From Fibrobacterota bacterium (GTDB taxonomy: Bacteria > Fibrobacterota > Chitinivibrionia > Chitinivibrionales > Chitinispirillaceae): 64,000 nt of DNA. Numbering within the stretch: position 1 is the first letter of the stretch; each line of letters opens with the position of its first letter. The notes beneath the pieces are model-generated. The model was not told the origin of the DNA, searched no databases, and saw only the letters and a program-made list of their open reading frames with translations. The stretch spans positions 13,059-77,058 of the forward strand of contig JAEZKC010000107.1 in the NCBI GenBank assembly GCA_023436205.1, read 5' to 3'. The position numbers were made by a program, and so were the translations under genes. This document shows positions 53,765 to 61,128 of the stretch, piece by piece.

Positions 53765-54260
53765 CCGCTCACCCAAAGCGGTGAATTGTTATTCGGTACT
53801 GCCTCATCCGCTCACCTTAAGTGTAGGTCCGCCGGAGTCGAAAGGTAGTCTTAGGAGACAGCCCGACTTCACGACTGCGTGACTGCGTGATGCTGAATCG
53901 GGACTTGATTTGTTACACGAAGCAGCCCCACTCCGTTCACCCTGAGCAGCCCTCGGTCGAAGGGTCATAAGAGAATTGTTGATTTTTGATTGATGATTGT
54001 TGATTTGCAGAGTAACACGATGCCGCCCCGCTCCCCCGCTCACCCAGAGCGTAGTCTTCGGAGTCGAAGGGTCACCCAGAGTGTAGTCTTCGGAGTCGAA
54101 GGGTCACCCAGAGTGTAGGTCCGCCGGAGTCGAAAGGTAGTCTAAGAGACGGCCCGACTTCACGACTGCGTGACGCATGATTATGAAATCGGGACTTGAT
54201 TTGCTTTACGGTGCCGCCCCACTCCGCGCGCCCTGAGCAGTCCTCGGTCGAAGGGTGGGC
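53765..54260. repeat. Cluster of small palindromic repeats with a 145-bp duplication
   Basis: A non-coding patch made of repeat elements. A unit of about 145 bp occurs twice (53821-53965 and 54113-54256). Each copy has a start gtgtaggtccgccggagtcg, an inner hairpin TCACGACTGCGTGA and an end ccctcggtcgaagggt or close to it. Between the copies, a 32-bp unit (cacccagag...gtcgaagggt) is repeated in tandem at 54041, 54073 and 54105. The same element family (CGCTCACCCTGAGCG hairpin plus gccggagtcgaaggg) occurs in frame inside the beta-CASP gene at 58502-58787. Confidence 0.7.
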
Positions 54261-54457
54261 TCTTTTCTGTAATCTAAACCCAACCTCTTTGTTAACGGCG
54301 AAGACGCCTTACAGGTCACAAGCCTCCTGCCTCGCATGGTGGTTTCATCAAAGATAGGCATCAGAGTTTTGTCTTCACGAATTTGAACGCCAGGGGCGCC
54401 ATACATGACGCCACTGAAGAAGGTAAACCGGGTCACGCCAGGAAGTAACACATACAA
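54206..54457 (-). pseudogene. Short frame running into a repeat element, probable gene fragment
   Basis: About 58 codons of unique, protein-like sequence (VTRFTFFSGVMYGAPGVQ, then a segment with DETTMRGRRLV) continue into translated repeat sequence and stop. I recognise no family. The C-terminal part is the palindromic repeat read in one frame, so this is most likely the broken end of an older gene. No clear ribosome-binding site. Confidence 0.3.
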
Positions 54458-54466
54458 AAGATAAAG

Positions 54467-54910
54467 CTATCCCCTCTCCGCAACGCCTTTCAATTTTTTC
54501 AGCGCCTCGGGCCAGGTGGTTGTAAACATCTCCTCATAGCTTTCATCTGAATCCAACTCAACTTCGAATTTCGTTTTCCCGTCACTCTTTTTAAAAGTAT
54601 AGTTCTCATAGGCGGGCACCCATTTCCTGACCTCTTCACTTGTGGTATCCACCTTGCCTTCCTTTATCATCCCCAGATGCTTAATGGAGATAAAGGAGTA
54701 TTTCCGGGATTCAGCAATTTCCGAAACCATGCCGCCATCCATATTCTCAGCCATAAACCGTATGGAGTCGCCCTTTTCCCATCCGCCTTCAAAATAGGAA
54801 CCCTCCTGAAAAGCGCTGGTCCATTCCCTATACTTCCGATCATCAACTACCGCATCCCACACCTTTTCAGGTGAAGCGTTGATATCGATTTCAAAGTGCA
54901 GTTTTTTCAT
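54467..54910 (-). CDS. SRPBCC/AHSA1-like START-fold protein
   Basis: A 147-residue cytosolic protein with the AHSA1/SRPBCC pattern: an N-terminal strand FEIDINASPEKVWDAVVDDRKYREW, a central EGGWEKGDSIRF, and a C-terminal helix TTTWPEALKKLKGVAE. The fold binds hydrophobic ligands; the specific ligand is unknown. The full usual length is present. AAGGAGG lies 6 bp before the ATG. No operon partner. Confidence 0.85.
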   Translation of the reverse strand: MKKLHFEIDINASPEKVWDAVVDDRKYREWTSAFQEGSYFEGGWEKGDSIRFMAENMDGGMVSEIAESRKYSFISIKHLGMIKEGKVDTTSEEVRKWVPAYENYTFKKSDGKTKFEVELDSDESYEEMFTTTWPEALKKLKGVAERG

Positions 54911-55110
54911 CTTGACCTCCTTATTCTAAAATGATTACGAAGACGAGAGAGTAGGTATTGAAGACCCGCAGACGAAACCAGATGGTCAGCTCGAAGCGGT
55001 AGACAGATGTGGGGGCATACTATTTGCCCCTCTCTAAAGGAGATTTCTCTTCTCATTCCATACACCAGAGCCGAAACGGCAGATTACTTAACAGCCGGAG
55101 CCTTATTACC

Positions 55111-56448
55111 ATGAATACCGCGCTGATTTTCAAACTCCTTGCCCAAAGGAAAAAGCTTTTATCCCGCCACACATGGTCCCGCCAGAAGATAAAAAGGTAC
55201 CAGAGGTCAAGGCTTCATGAATTACGCAAGTTTGTCTATGCCCATTCCGACTTCTACAAAGAGTTCCACAGGGGTTTTTACGATAAAGAGCTGGAAGAAC
55301 TCCCGGTTTTAACCAAGTCAATGGTGATGGAACACTTTGATTCGCTTGTGACTGACAAAAATATCAGATTGCAGGAGCTGCAAAAATGTATCTCTGCGCA
55401 GGATACCGATCTGTACAGGAAGAAGTACAGGGTTACTGTCACGTCAGGCACATCGGGCACCGCGGGAATATTCCTTGCAGACGAAGATGAGTGGGTACAC
55501 ATACTTGCATCTTACGCGCGGAGCACTGCACTGGGGGGTATAGGACCAGTCATGTTCAAAAAGACCAAAATGGGGATGGTAAGCACTGCGTTCCCCAGGC
55601 ATCAGTCCTACCTGGTGGGCAGCAGCACACAGAGCCCGATGTTTGATACCTTACGGATCGATATTGCCGATCCGCTCGACGAGATCGTAGAGAAACTTAA
55701 CAGATATCAGCCCGACGCCCTGGTGTCCTACTCCTCCATGGTGGCCCTTCTTGCAGACAGGCAATCAGGCGGCGATCTGAAAATTAACCCCAAGGCAGTA
55801 TTCACTACGGCAGAAATATTGACCCCCGATATGAGAAACCGGATAAAGGAGGCATGGGGCAGGGAGCCTTTCAACCAGTATACGGCCACCGAAACAGGGG
55901 GGCTGGGAGCAGAGTGCAGTCATCACCATGGAATGCATCTGTTCGATGACCAGGTTATAATCGAAGTCGTTGATGAACACGACAAGCCTGTCCCGCCGGG
56001 AGTAACGGGCGCCGCCCTGCTTGTCACTCCCCTGTTCAGCCGCACACAGCCTCTTATCCGCTACAAGCTTGACGACAGTATCAGAATTTCAGAGAAACCT
56101 TGCTCCTGCGGCATTAATTTCCCCTTAATTGATGAGATACAGGGGCGAACCGAGCAGATCGTGTACCTGACATCCAGGCAAGGGAAGCGGGTGGCAGTTC
56201 ATCCGGTTCTGTTCTATGATGTCATGGATCGCGCCGGTGTCAAGCACTGGCAGGTCAGGATCATCAAAGGGGAGTTTATTTTCTCCATCACCGAAGATAA
56301 AAAAGAAGATATCGAGCGGGCGGTGGTCCAAATGATGCAAGCAGCTTTGTTGAGAATGGATGTAGAGCCTCCTGCCATTACTGTCAGGCACGTGGATGAG
56401 CTTGCCAGGAGTTCACATAAGCTTATGCTCATTAGTATCGATATCTGA
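55111..56448 (+). CDS. PaaK/CapK-like adenylate-forming enzyme
   Basis: A 445-residue ANL-superfamily protein like phenylacetate-CoA ligase and capsule-associated CapK. Visible are the phosphate-binding loop TSGTSGTAG, the YTATETGGLGAECSHH motif, the LIRYKLDDS hinge region and a CSCG pair of cysteines before the small C-terminal domain. It would activate a carboxylic acid with ATP; the acid is unknown. The frame opens at a GTG 34 codons upstream; I prefer the ATG at 55111 because family homology begins there, although its GGAG site is rather far (about 11 bp). Monocistronic. Confidence 0.82.
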   Translation: MNTALIFKLLAQRKKLLSRHTWSRQKIKRYQRSRLHELRKFVYAHSDFYKEFHRGFYDKELEELPVLTKSMVMEHFDSLVTDKNIRLQELQKCISAQDTDLYRKKYRVTVTSGTSGTAGIFLADEDEWVHILASYARSTALGGIGPVMFKKTKMGMVSTAFPRHQSYLVGSSTQSPMFDTLRIDIADPLDEIVEKLNRYQPDALVSYSSMVALLADRQSGGDLKINPKAVFTTAEILTPDMRNRIKEAWGREPFNQYTATETGGLGAECSHHHGMHLFDDQVIIEVVDEHDKPVPPGVTGAALLVTPLFSRTQPLIRYKLDDSIRISEKPCSCGINFPLIDEIQGRTEQIVYLTSRQGKRVAVHPVLFYDVMDRAGVKHWQVRIIKGEFIFSITEDKKEDIERAVVQMMQAALLRMDVEPPAITVRHVDELARSSHKLMLISIDI

Positions 56449-56496
56449 CATGTGCATGAAAACACGCCTTCCGCCCGGTTCACCTCCCGCTCCCGA

Positions 56497-57426
56497 CTAG
56501 AGAATCGGCAGGGCAACCTTCTTTGACTGAATATTCCGTCCATAGACATCGGTCAAATTGAAAATAAGCTCGTCGGTACTGTTTTTCTTCACCAGCTCGT
56601 GAAGTGTTCGCACATCTTTATCGGCCAGATCTCCGGAATTGACCAGAAACAGATAGGTGGCCATCGACTTCTTCTCCACCTTGGCAGAGGTTACCGAAAG
56701 AGAAGTACTGGAAGGAGCATCTTCTGAGTAAGGAGAAATGGCAATTTCCACCTTCGAACTATTTTTAACCACAACCAGTTCGCCGGTTGATTTTACCAGC
56801 CCGTCGGTGTTTCCCGTATTGAGCAGCGTTATATACATTCTGATTTTACCAGTGCGCGTGAATGGAAACTTTTCAAGTTTGGCGATAAATTGGCCTGTCT
56901 TACCCCTGATAGTCTGGGCATTGCTTTTTTCCTGTGCAAGGCAGTTTTTCACATGGTAATACACATCCTGATATATGGCGGGATTTTCTGCCACCCCCGA
57001 TGATATAAGGCGAACAAGAATATCGCCGCTCGTTTTCTTTGTCAAAATATTCTGAAGAGAATCCATCTCCTTTTCATGCTGCAGAAGAAAGCGTTCAAAT
57101 CTCCTGAGACGGCCTCTTATTTCATCAGCACTGCCCTTAGTAATCGTGCTATACTGATCAGACAATCCTTGCGTTGTTCGGTTGCCAAATGCGAACTGGC
57201 GGTAAAGATCGGAATTGAATATCGCCGGTCCCGTTCCGGATGAATCGGCGAAGGTGGCCACTTCGGGAACAAGCTCAACATTGGCAATACTGAGTTTCTC
57301 CCGGGAAAGATAATCGTTGAGGATATAGCCCATATACGCGGCTAACGGGCTGAAGACAAGTCCGATAAGTGCCCCGATGAAAAGTTCTTTTGTACGAAAT
57401 CGAAGATGGTTTTCTGATGTGTTCAT
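56497..57426 (-). CDS. Hypothetical protein with N-terminal membrane segment
   Basis: A 309-residue protein I do not recognise. One transmembrane segment (about 16-36, IGALIGLVFSPLAAYMGYIL) anchors it. A helical middle region (about 85-175) with heptad-like spacing follows, then a beta-rich C-terminal domain (about 185-300). The topology suggests a short cytosolic N-terminus and a large domain outside the inner membrane. GGGA lies about 9 bp before the ATG. It is next to the beta-CASP gene on the same strand, 88 bp downstream of it, with no evident functional link. Confidence 0.65.
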   Translation of the reverse strand: MNTSENHLRFRTKELFIGALIGLVFSPLAAYMGYILNDYLSREKLSIANVELVPEVATFADSSGTGPAIFNSDLYRQFAFGNRTTQGLSDQYSTITKGSADEIRGRLRRFERFLLQHEKEMDSLQNILTKKTSGDILVRLISSGVAENPAIYQDVYYHVKNCLAQEKSNAQTIRGKTGQFIAKLEKFPFTRTGKIRMYITLLNTGNTDGLVKSTGELVVVKNSSKVEIAISPYSEDAPSSTSLSVTSAKVEKKSMATYLFLVNSGDLADKDVRTLHELVKKNSTDELIFNLTDVYGRNIQSKKVALPIL

Positions 57427-57514
57427 TTTCTATTCCCATATCATAGATGAAAATTGGCCCACTCTTCGACTCCCCATACAGGACTCAGTGAGCGAAAAGC
57501 CCTGCAGCAAGCAA

Positions 57515-59116
57515 CTAAAAAGAAGCTCCATTTTCAGCAACTGTCGCCTCTCCTCTTCCCACCCGATAAAGCTCCTCTGCCAGATTCCGGGCGGCTTTCT
57601 CCTCCCCGTGATTGACAAACCACCGAATCTTTTCCCCCGGGACCGCTCTCGCCCAGTTCAAAAGCCCCTCCCGATCGGCGTGGGCGGAAAAACCGCCCAT
57701 GGTGGCAATGGATGCCCTTACCGGAACACTATGGCCGTTAATGGTAACCAGATCTGCTCCGTTTACAAGCTCCCGCCCCAGCGTTCCCCGCCCCTGGTAG
57801 CCCACGATCATTACCGTAGTAGTGTCATGTGGAAGAAATGTTTTCAGATGACCGAGAATTCTCCCTCCGCTGCACATTCCCGATCCGGCAATGATGATAA
57901 ATGGGGGGCGCATCGACATGGCCGATTCGCACAGTCCGGCGCTTTGGGTGATATTCAGCCCTTTGAACACAAGCGGGTTGTCACCTGTTACAAACTTTCC
58001 GGATGCTTCCTCATCGTAATACTCACGGTATCGCCGGTAAATGGCGGTGATATCGCCTGCCATGGGAGAATCCACAAACACCGGAATTGCAGGGATCTCC
58101 CCGGATTCCACAAGGGTATTGAGATGATACAGCATCTCCTGCGTTCTCCCCACTGCAAAGGCCGGCACCAGAAGCACTCCGCGATTCTTAACTGTTCGCT
58201 TAACTATAGATACAAATTCTTTCACCGTTTCACTGCGATCTTTATGAAGCCGGTCACCGTAGGTGGATTCTATCACTACCGCGTCGAACGGTTCCTGCCA
58301 TCGGGAAAAAGGGTCGCGGATAATGGGAGTATTTAGCGGACCGATATCACCTGAAAAGAGAATGCGCTTTCCTTTCGATTCTGCGGCGATATGGCTTGAC
58401 CCCATGATATGGCCGGCATCGTAGAGGGTGAAAGTGATATCACCTATTTGGAAAGGAACTTTGTACCCGTAGCCCTCTGTTGAAGAACCGGCATTTCCGT
58501 TCCGCTCGCCCAGAGCGTAGGTCTGCCGGAGTCGAGGGGTCTCCTCAGATACCTTGTCGTTTGAAAAGCCATTATCCCCGTTCCGCTCACCCTGAGCGTA
58601 GGTCCGCCGGAGTCGAAGGGTTTCCTCAGATACCCTATCGTTTGCAAATTCCGCACCCCCCGTCCGCTCACCCTGAGCGCAGGTCTGCCGGAGTCGAAGG
58701 GTTTCCTCAGATATCCTATCGTTTGCAAATTCCGCACCCCCCGTCCGCTCACCCTGAGCGTAGGTCTGCCGGAGTCGAAGGGTTTCCGGCTGGTAAACTG
58801 ATGCATCGTGCGCTCCCCCCTGAGAAAGAGAACTGGAGTCCTCCCAGATGCGCCGCGCAATATCGCAAGTCGCATACTGCCCGTACACTTTCCCCCTGAA
58901 CCCCTTTTCAAAAAGCTCAGGAACTCTCCCGGTGTGATCGAGATGCCCATGGGTCAACACCACCGCATCGATACTCGCCGGATCGAAGGGAAAATCTCTC
59001 TGCTGTGCATCTCCCTGTACCGTTCCGCAATCAATGAGGACGCGGGTGGTGGCGCTTTCGAGTAGTGTGCAGGACCCGGTGACGGAGTGGGTGGGGGCGA
59101 AAAATGTGATGTTCAT
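57515..59116 (-). CDS. Metallo-beta-lactamase/beta-CASP RNA-processing exonuclease-like protein with in-frame repeat insertion
   Basis: A 533-residue cytosolic metal-dependent nuclease-type protein. The zinc motif THGHLDH (His56, His58, Asp60, His61) and later DAGHIMGS, SGDIG and SAHADREGLLNW, together with VFVDSPMAGD, place it in the MBL-fold beta-CASP family (RNase J/CPSF-like). Between about residues 110 and 212 lies an insertion of four 27-residue repeats (ETLRLRQTYAQGER-type) with no counterpart in the family. Without it the protein would be about 425 residues, near normal. The insertion falls between motif 2 and the DAGHIMGS motif and keeps the frame. GAAGGT lies 5 bp before the ATG. 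Confidence 0.85.
   Translation of the reverse strand: MNITFFAPTHSVTGSCTLLESATTRVLIDCGTVQGDAQQRDFPFDPASIDAVVLTHGHLDHTGRVPELFEKGFRGKVYGQYATCDIARRIWEDSSSLSQGGAHDASVYQPETLRLRQTYAQGERTGGAEFANDRISEETLRLRQTCAQGERTGGAEFANDRVSEETLRLRRTYAQGERNGDNGFSNDKVSEETPRLRQTYALGERNGNAGSSTEGYGYKVPFQIGDITFTLYDAGHIMGSSHIAAESKGKRILFSGDIGPLNTPIIRDPFSRWQEPFDAVVIESTYGDRLHKDRSETVKEFVSIVKRTVKNRGVLLVPAFAVGRTQEMLYHLNTLVESGEIPAIPVFVDSPMAGDITAIYRRYREYYDEEASGKFVTGDNPLVFKGLNITQSAGLCESAMSMRPPFIIIAGSGMCSGGRILGHLKTFLPHDTTTVMIVGYQGRGTLGRELVNGADLVTINGHSVPVRASIATMGGFSAHADREGLLNWARAVPGEKIRWFVNHGEEKAARNLAEELYRVGRGEATVAENGASF
58502..58787. repeat. 81-bp tandem repeat, four copies, in frame inside the beta-CASP gene
   Basis: Units begin ccgctcaccctgagcg at 58583, 58664 and 58745, and a diverged first copy (ccgctcgcccagagcg) at 58502: exactly 81 bp apart, or 27 codons. 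Each contains the hairpin CGCTCA-ccc-TGAGCG and gccggagtcgaaggg, the same element as in the intergenic cluster at 53.8-54.3 kb. The central two copies are nearly identical. Confidence 0.9.
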
Positions 59117-59288
59117 CAGTACCTTCTCTGACTGGTTTTGCTGAGATTACGTTTTGAAGCATACTCTCCTGTCATCTACCGCCGGTACTATAAAACAGGG
59201 GAAATACAGGGGGTGTTTTTATACGTGTGATCTCAATTGCAGTTTGTGAAAAGAAAAGAGAGGGCAGCGCAATGTGCCCTCTTAAAAT

Positions 59289-60032
59289 TCATTCTGCAGG
59301 AGCATCATCATCTGTTTTCTTTTTTCTGTTATATTTCGGAGGATTTTTAAAAACCAGGTGTTCGCAGGCGTTCTTGTCACTGCGCAGGATAAAGCGGGCC
59401 TGTCTGAGAGCTCCGTCAACTCCGTTTTTAAGTATTGTCAAAGCTTTGTTACGCTGCAATGTAAGTTCAGGAGACTGGCTTTTATCAATAGTGGCCTCGG
59501 CAAGTAAAATACCGAGCTCTTTGGACATTTCACCGGCATGTACAAAGTTCTGGTAATCATATCCGACAGCCTCGATCAAATCACGGTTTTCTCTTCCCAG
59601 AACCGATGCATCATTAAGATCTTTGATAAAATCGGCATTGGAGGAGCCTTCACGAATAAAGCTCAGTTTTGAAAGCAGCTCAGGGTAGCCATGAAACGCA
59701 TACTCCATTGCCATCATGAGATCAAACAGCAGCATCTCTCCCTCTTCTTTAAGTGCTTGCCATCTGCGTTGATGGCTGTCTTTGGGAAAGGAGACCATGG
59801 ATGTCTGGCTATATAATTCAAAACAGGCTTCTCTCATTATCATAAGATAATCCAGAACCCTGAAATCCATCTTTTCACTCTCCAGTTTTTCCCTGTTGCG
59901 GAAAAGCCGAAGCAAAAGGATTTGAACCTGCTGCAAAAACCACAAGATCGGTAATGACAATTTGATTATATCAGAATCTTTAACATTCTGAATGTCACCT
60001 CTGACTGCCTCGAGATCTTCCAACCTTCCCAT
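59289..60032 (-). CDS. Hypothetical all-helical protein
   Basis: A 247-residue, charged, predicted all-helical cytosolic protein of no family I recognise. Notable segments are SLPILWFLQQVQILLLRLF (26-44) and a C-terminal RNKALTILKNGVDGALRQAR helix followed by a basic tail (KYNRKKK). The ending resembles that of the divergent neighbour at 60240 (RNINALELYNSIKEICSLGR, then PKKGSS), so the two may be distant paralogues. AAGGAG lies 8 bp before the ATG. It lies close to the CRISPR array but is not a known cas gene. Confidence 0.6.
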   Translation of the reverse strand: MGRLEDLEAVRGDIQNVKDSDIIKLSLPILWFLQQVQILLLRLFRNREKLESEKMDFRVLDYLMIMREACFELYSQTSMVSFPKDSHQRRWQALKEEGEMLLFDLMMAMEYAFHGYPELLSKLSFIREGSSNADFIKDLNDASVLGRENRDLIEAVGYDYQNFVHAGEMSKELGILLAEATIDKSQSPELTLQRNKALTILKNGVDGALRQARFILRSDKNACEHLVFKNPPKYNRKKKTDDDAPAE

Positions 60033-60239
60033 AACGCCAACTCCTTTAAAAAGTAATAGGATAAAACAGGCACTTCTCCAAAGGGAGTAGTCCTGAAATG
60101 GTCAAATGAGAATAGCTATTTTTAATATGCAAAGCGGGCAAAATCAAAGGTGTTGTATGAGTAAAATAAATATGTTGCTTACTGTCCACAAGCAACTTTA
60201 TATTTTTTATATCATATTTTCAAATTGGAAGGACGGCAA

Positions 60240-60902
60240 TTGACCAATAAGCTTCGTGTTAAAATCAATGTCTGTGAATTGGCTTTCCGGGGAGCCAAAC
60301 TGGTATCTGCCTGCCGTCGAGACAGAGAGGAACTGGAAGCACTCGGCCGGCTAGCTTGGGAACAGGTGATGCACCTTTCAGAATTGGTAGACAGGTGTAT
60401 GAAGCTGGATGCTGAGTACAATATTAACAAAGGCGATTTGGCAATAGCCACTTTGAAACTGAAAGCATTTGCCCTTGAATGCCTTTCGGTCAGAAATCAC
60501 ATTACCGATGAACTGCGCAGAGCGGCGCGACTTTTCTCCGGTTCTGTTTCAGTTCCCAGTTTTGAACACAAGCCTCTCCGTCATATCCTGGTATTTGAAC
60601 TTTATTTCCTTTACGTTTTGTGCAGAGACTACGAACATGAACTGAGACGCACCGGTTTTAACCTTCAGCTTGGCTCAAGAGCCTACGAATATTCCAGCCG
60701 GCTCTCACTGGATTTGGCCAACAGTGCAATCGATAAAGATGAGTCTTCCGCTAAACTTATCAACCGTAACATAAATGCGCTTGAGCTATATAATAGTATA
60801 AAGGAAATTTGTTCCTTGGGAAGACTGGTATTCAGAAAAGACCCCCGCAAGAAAGATTATTTTAGCGGTCGACCGAAAAAGGGTAGTTCCACCCGGACAT
60901 AA
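60240..60902 (+). CDS. Hypothetical all-helical protein next to the CRISPR array
   Basis: A protein of about 220 residues, Arg/Leu-rich and helical, of no family I recognise. No ATG is available near the N-terminus; the TTG at 60240 has GGAAGGA 6-7 bp upstream and is the best start (another TTG lies 15 bp earlier). The C-terminus is basic (RPKKGSSTRT). It is divergent from the helical gene at 59289 and faces the tandem palindromes and CRISPR array about 50 and 230 bp downstream. A small four-helix type fold is plausible. No Cas signature is present. Confidence 0.55.
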   Translation: MTNKLRVKINVCELAFRGAKLVSACRRDREELEALGRLAWEQVMHLSELVDRCMKLDAEYNINKGDLAIATLKLKAFALECLSVRNHITDELRRAARLFSGSVSVPSFEHKPLRHILVFELYFLYVLCRDYEHELRRTGFNLQLGSRAYEYSSRLSLDLANSAIDKDESSAKLINRNINALELYNSIKEICSLGRLVFRKDPRKKDYFSGRPKKGSSTRT

Positions 60903-60950
60903 GCTCAGAAACAAAAACTCGTTTTTTCAATCCAAAGGAGCCTGGAAAAA

Positions 60951-61076
60951 GTAGCGCACATCCGTTTCCATATGGAAATGAAAGTGCGCTACGTAGCGCA
61001 CATCTGTTTCCATGTGGTAATGAGAATGCGCTACGTAGCGCACACCTGTTTCCATATGGTAATGAGAATGCGCTAC
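60951..61076. repeat. Three tandem 42-bp palindromic repeats
   Basis: Three head-to-tail copies at 60951-60992, 60993-61034 and 61035-61076. Each begins GTAGCGCACA and ends TGCGCTAC, with a central TTTCCATATGGAAAT-like palindrome, so each can fold on itself. Copies differ at a few positions only. They lie between the helical-protein gene and the leader-distal end of the CRISPR array. They might terminate transcription of that gene or of the incoming CRISPR transcript, or be a mobile repeat. Confidence 0.85.
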
Positions 61077-61128
61077 TTTTAAAAGTGTGGCAGGGAGTTT
61101 GCGGCTGTGGTAGTTGGGGAATTTCTTT

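Noticed and set aside
58444..58950. Long open frames on both strands across the repeat in the beta-CASP gene
   Set aside because: An 81-bp unit without stops keeps several frames open; only the frame joining the MBL motifs is real.
59289..60902. The two helical proteins as Cas proteins
   Set aside because: No motif of Cas1, Cas2, Cas3 or the Cascade subunits is visible, and the array's leader side is at the other end.
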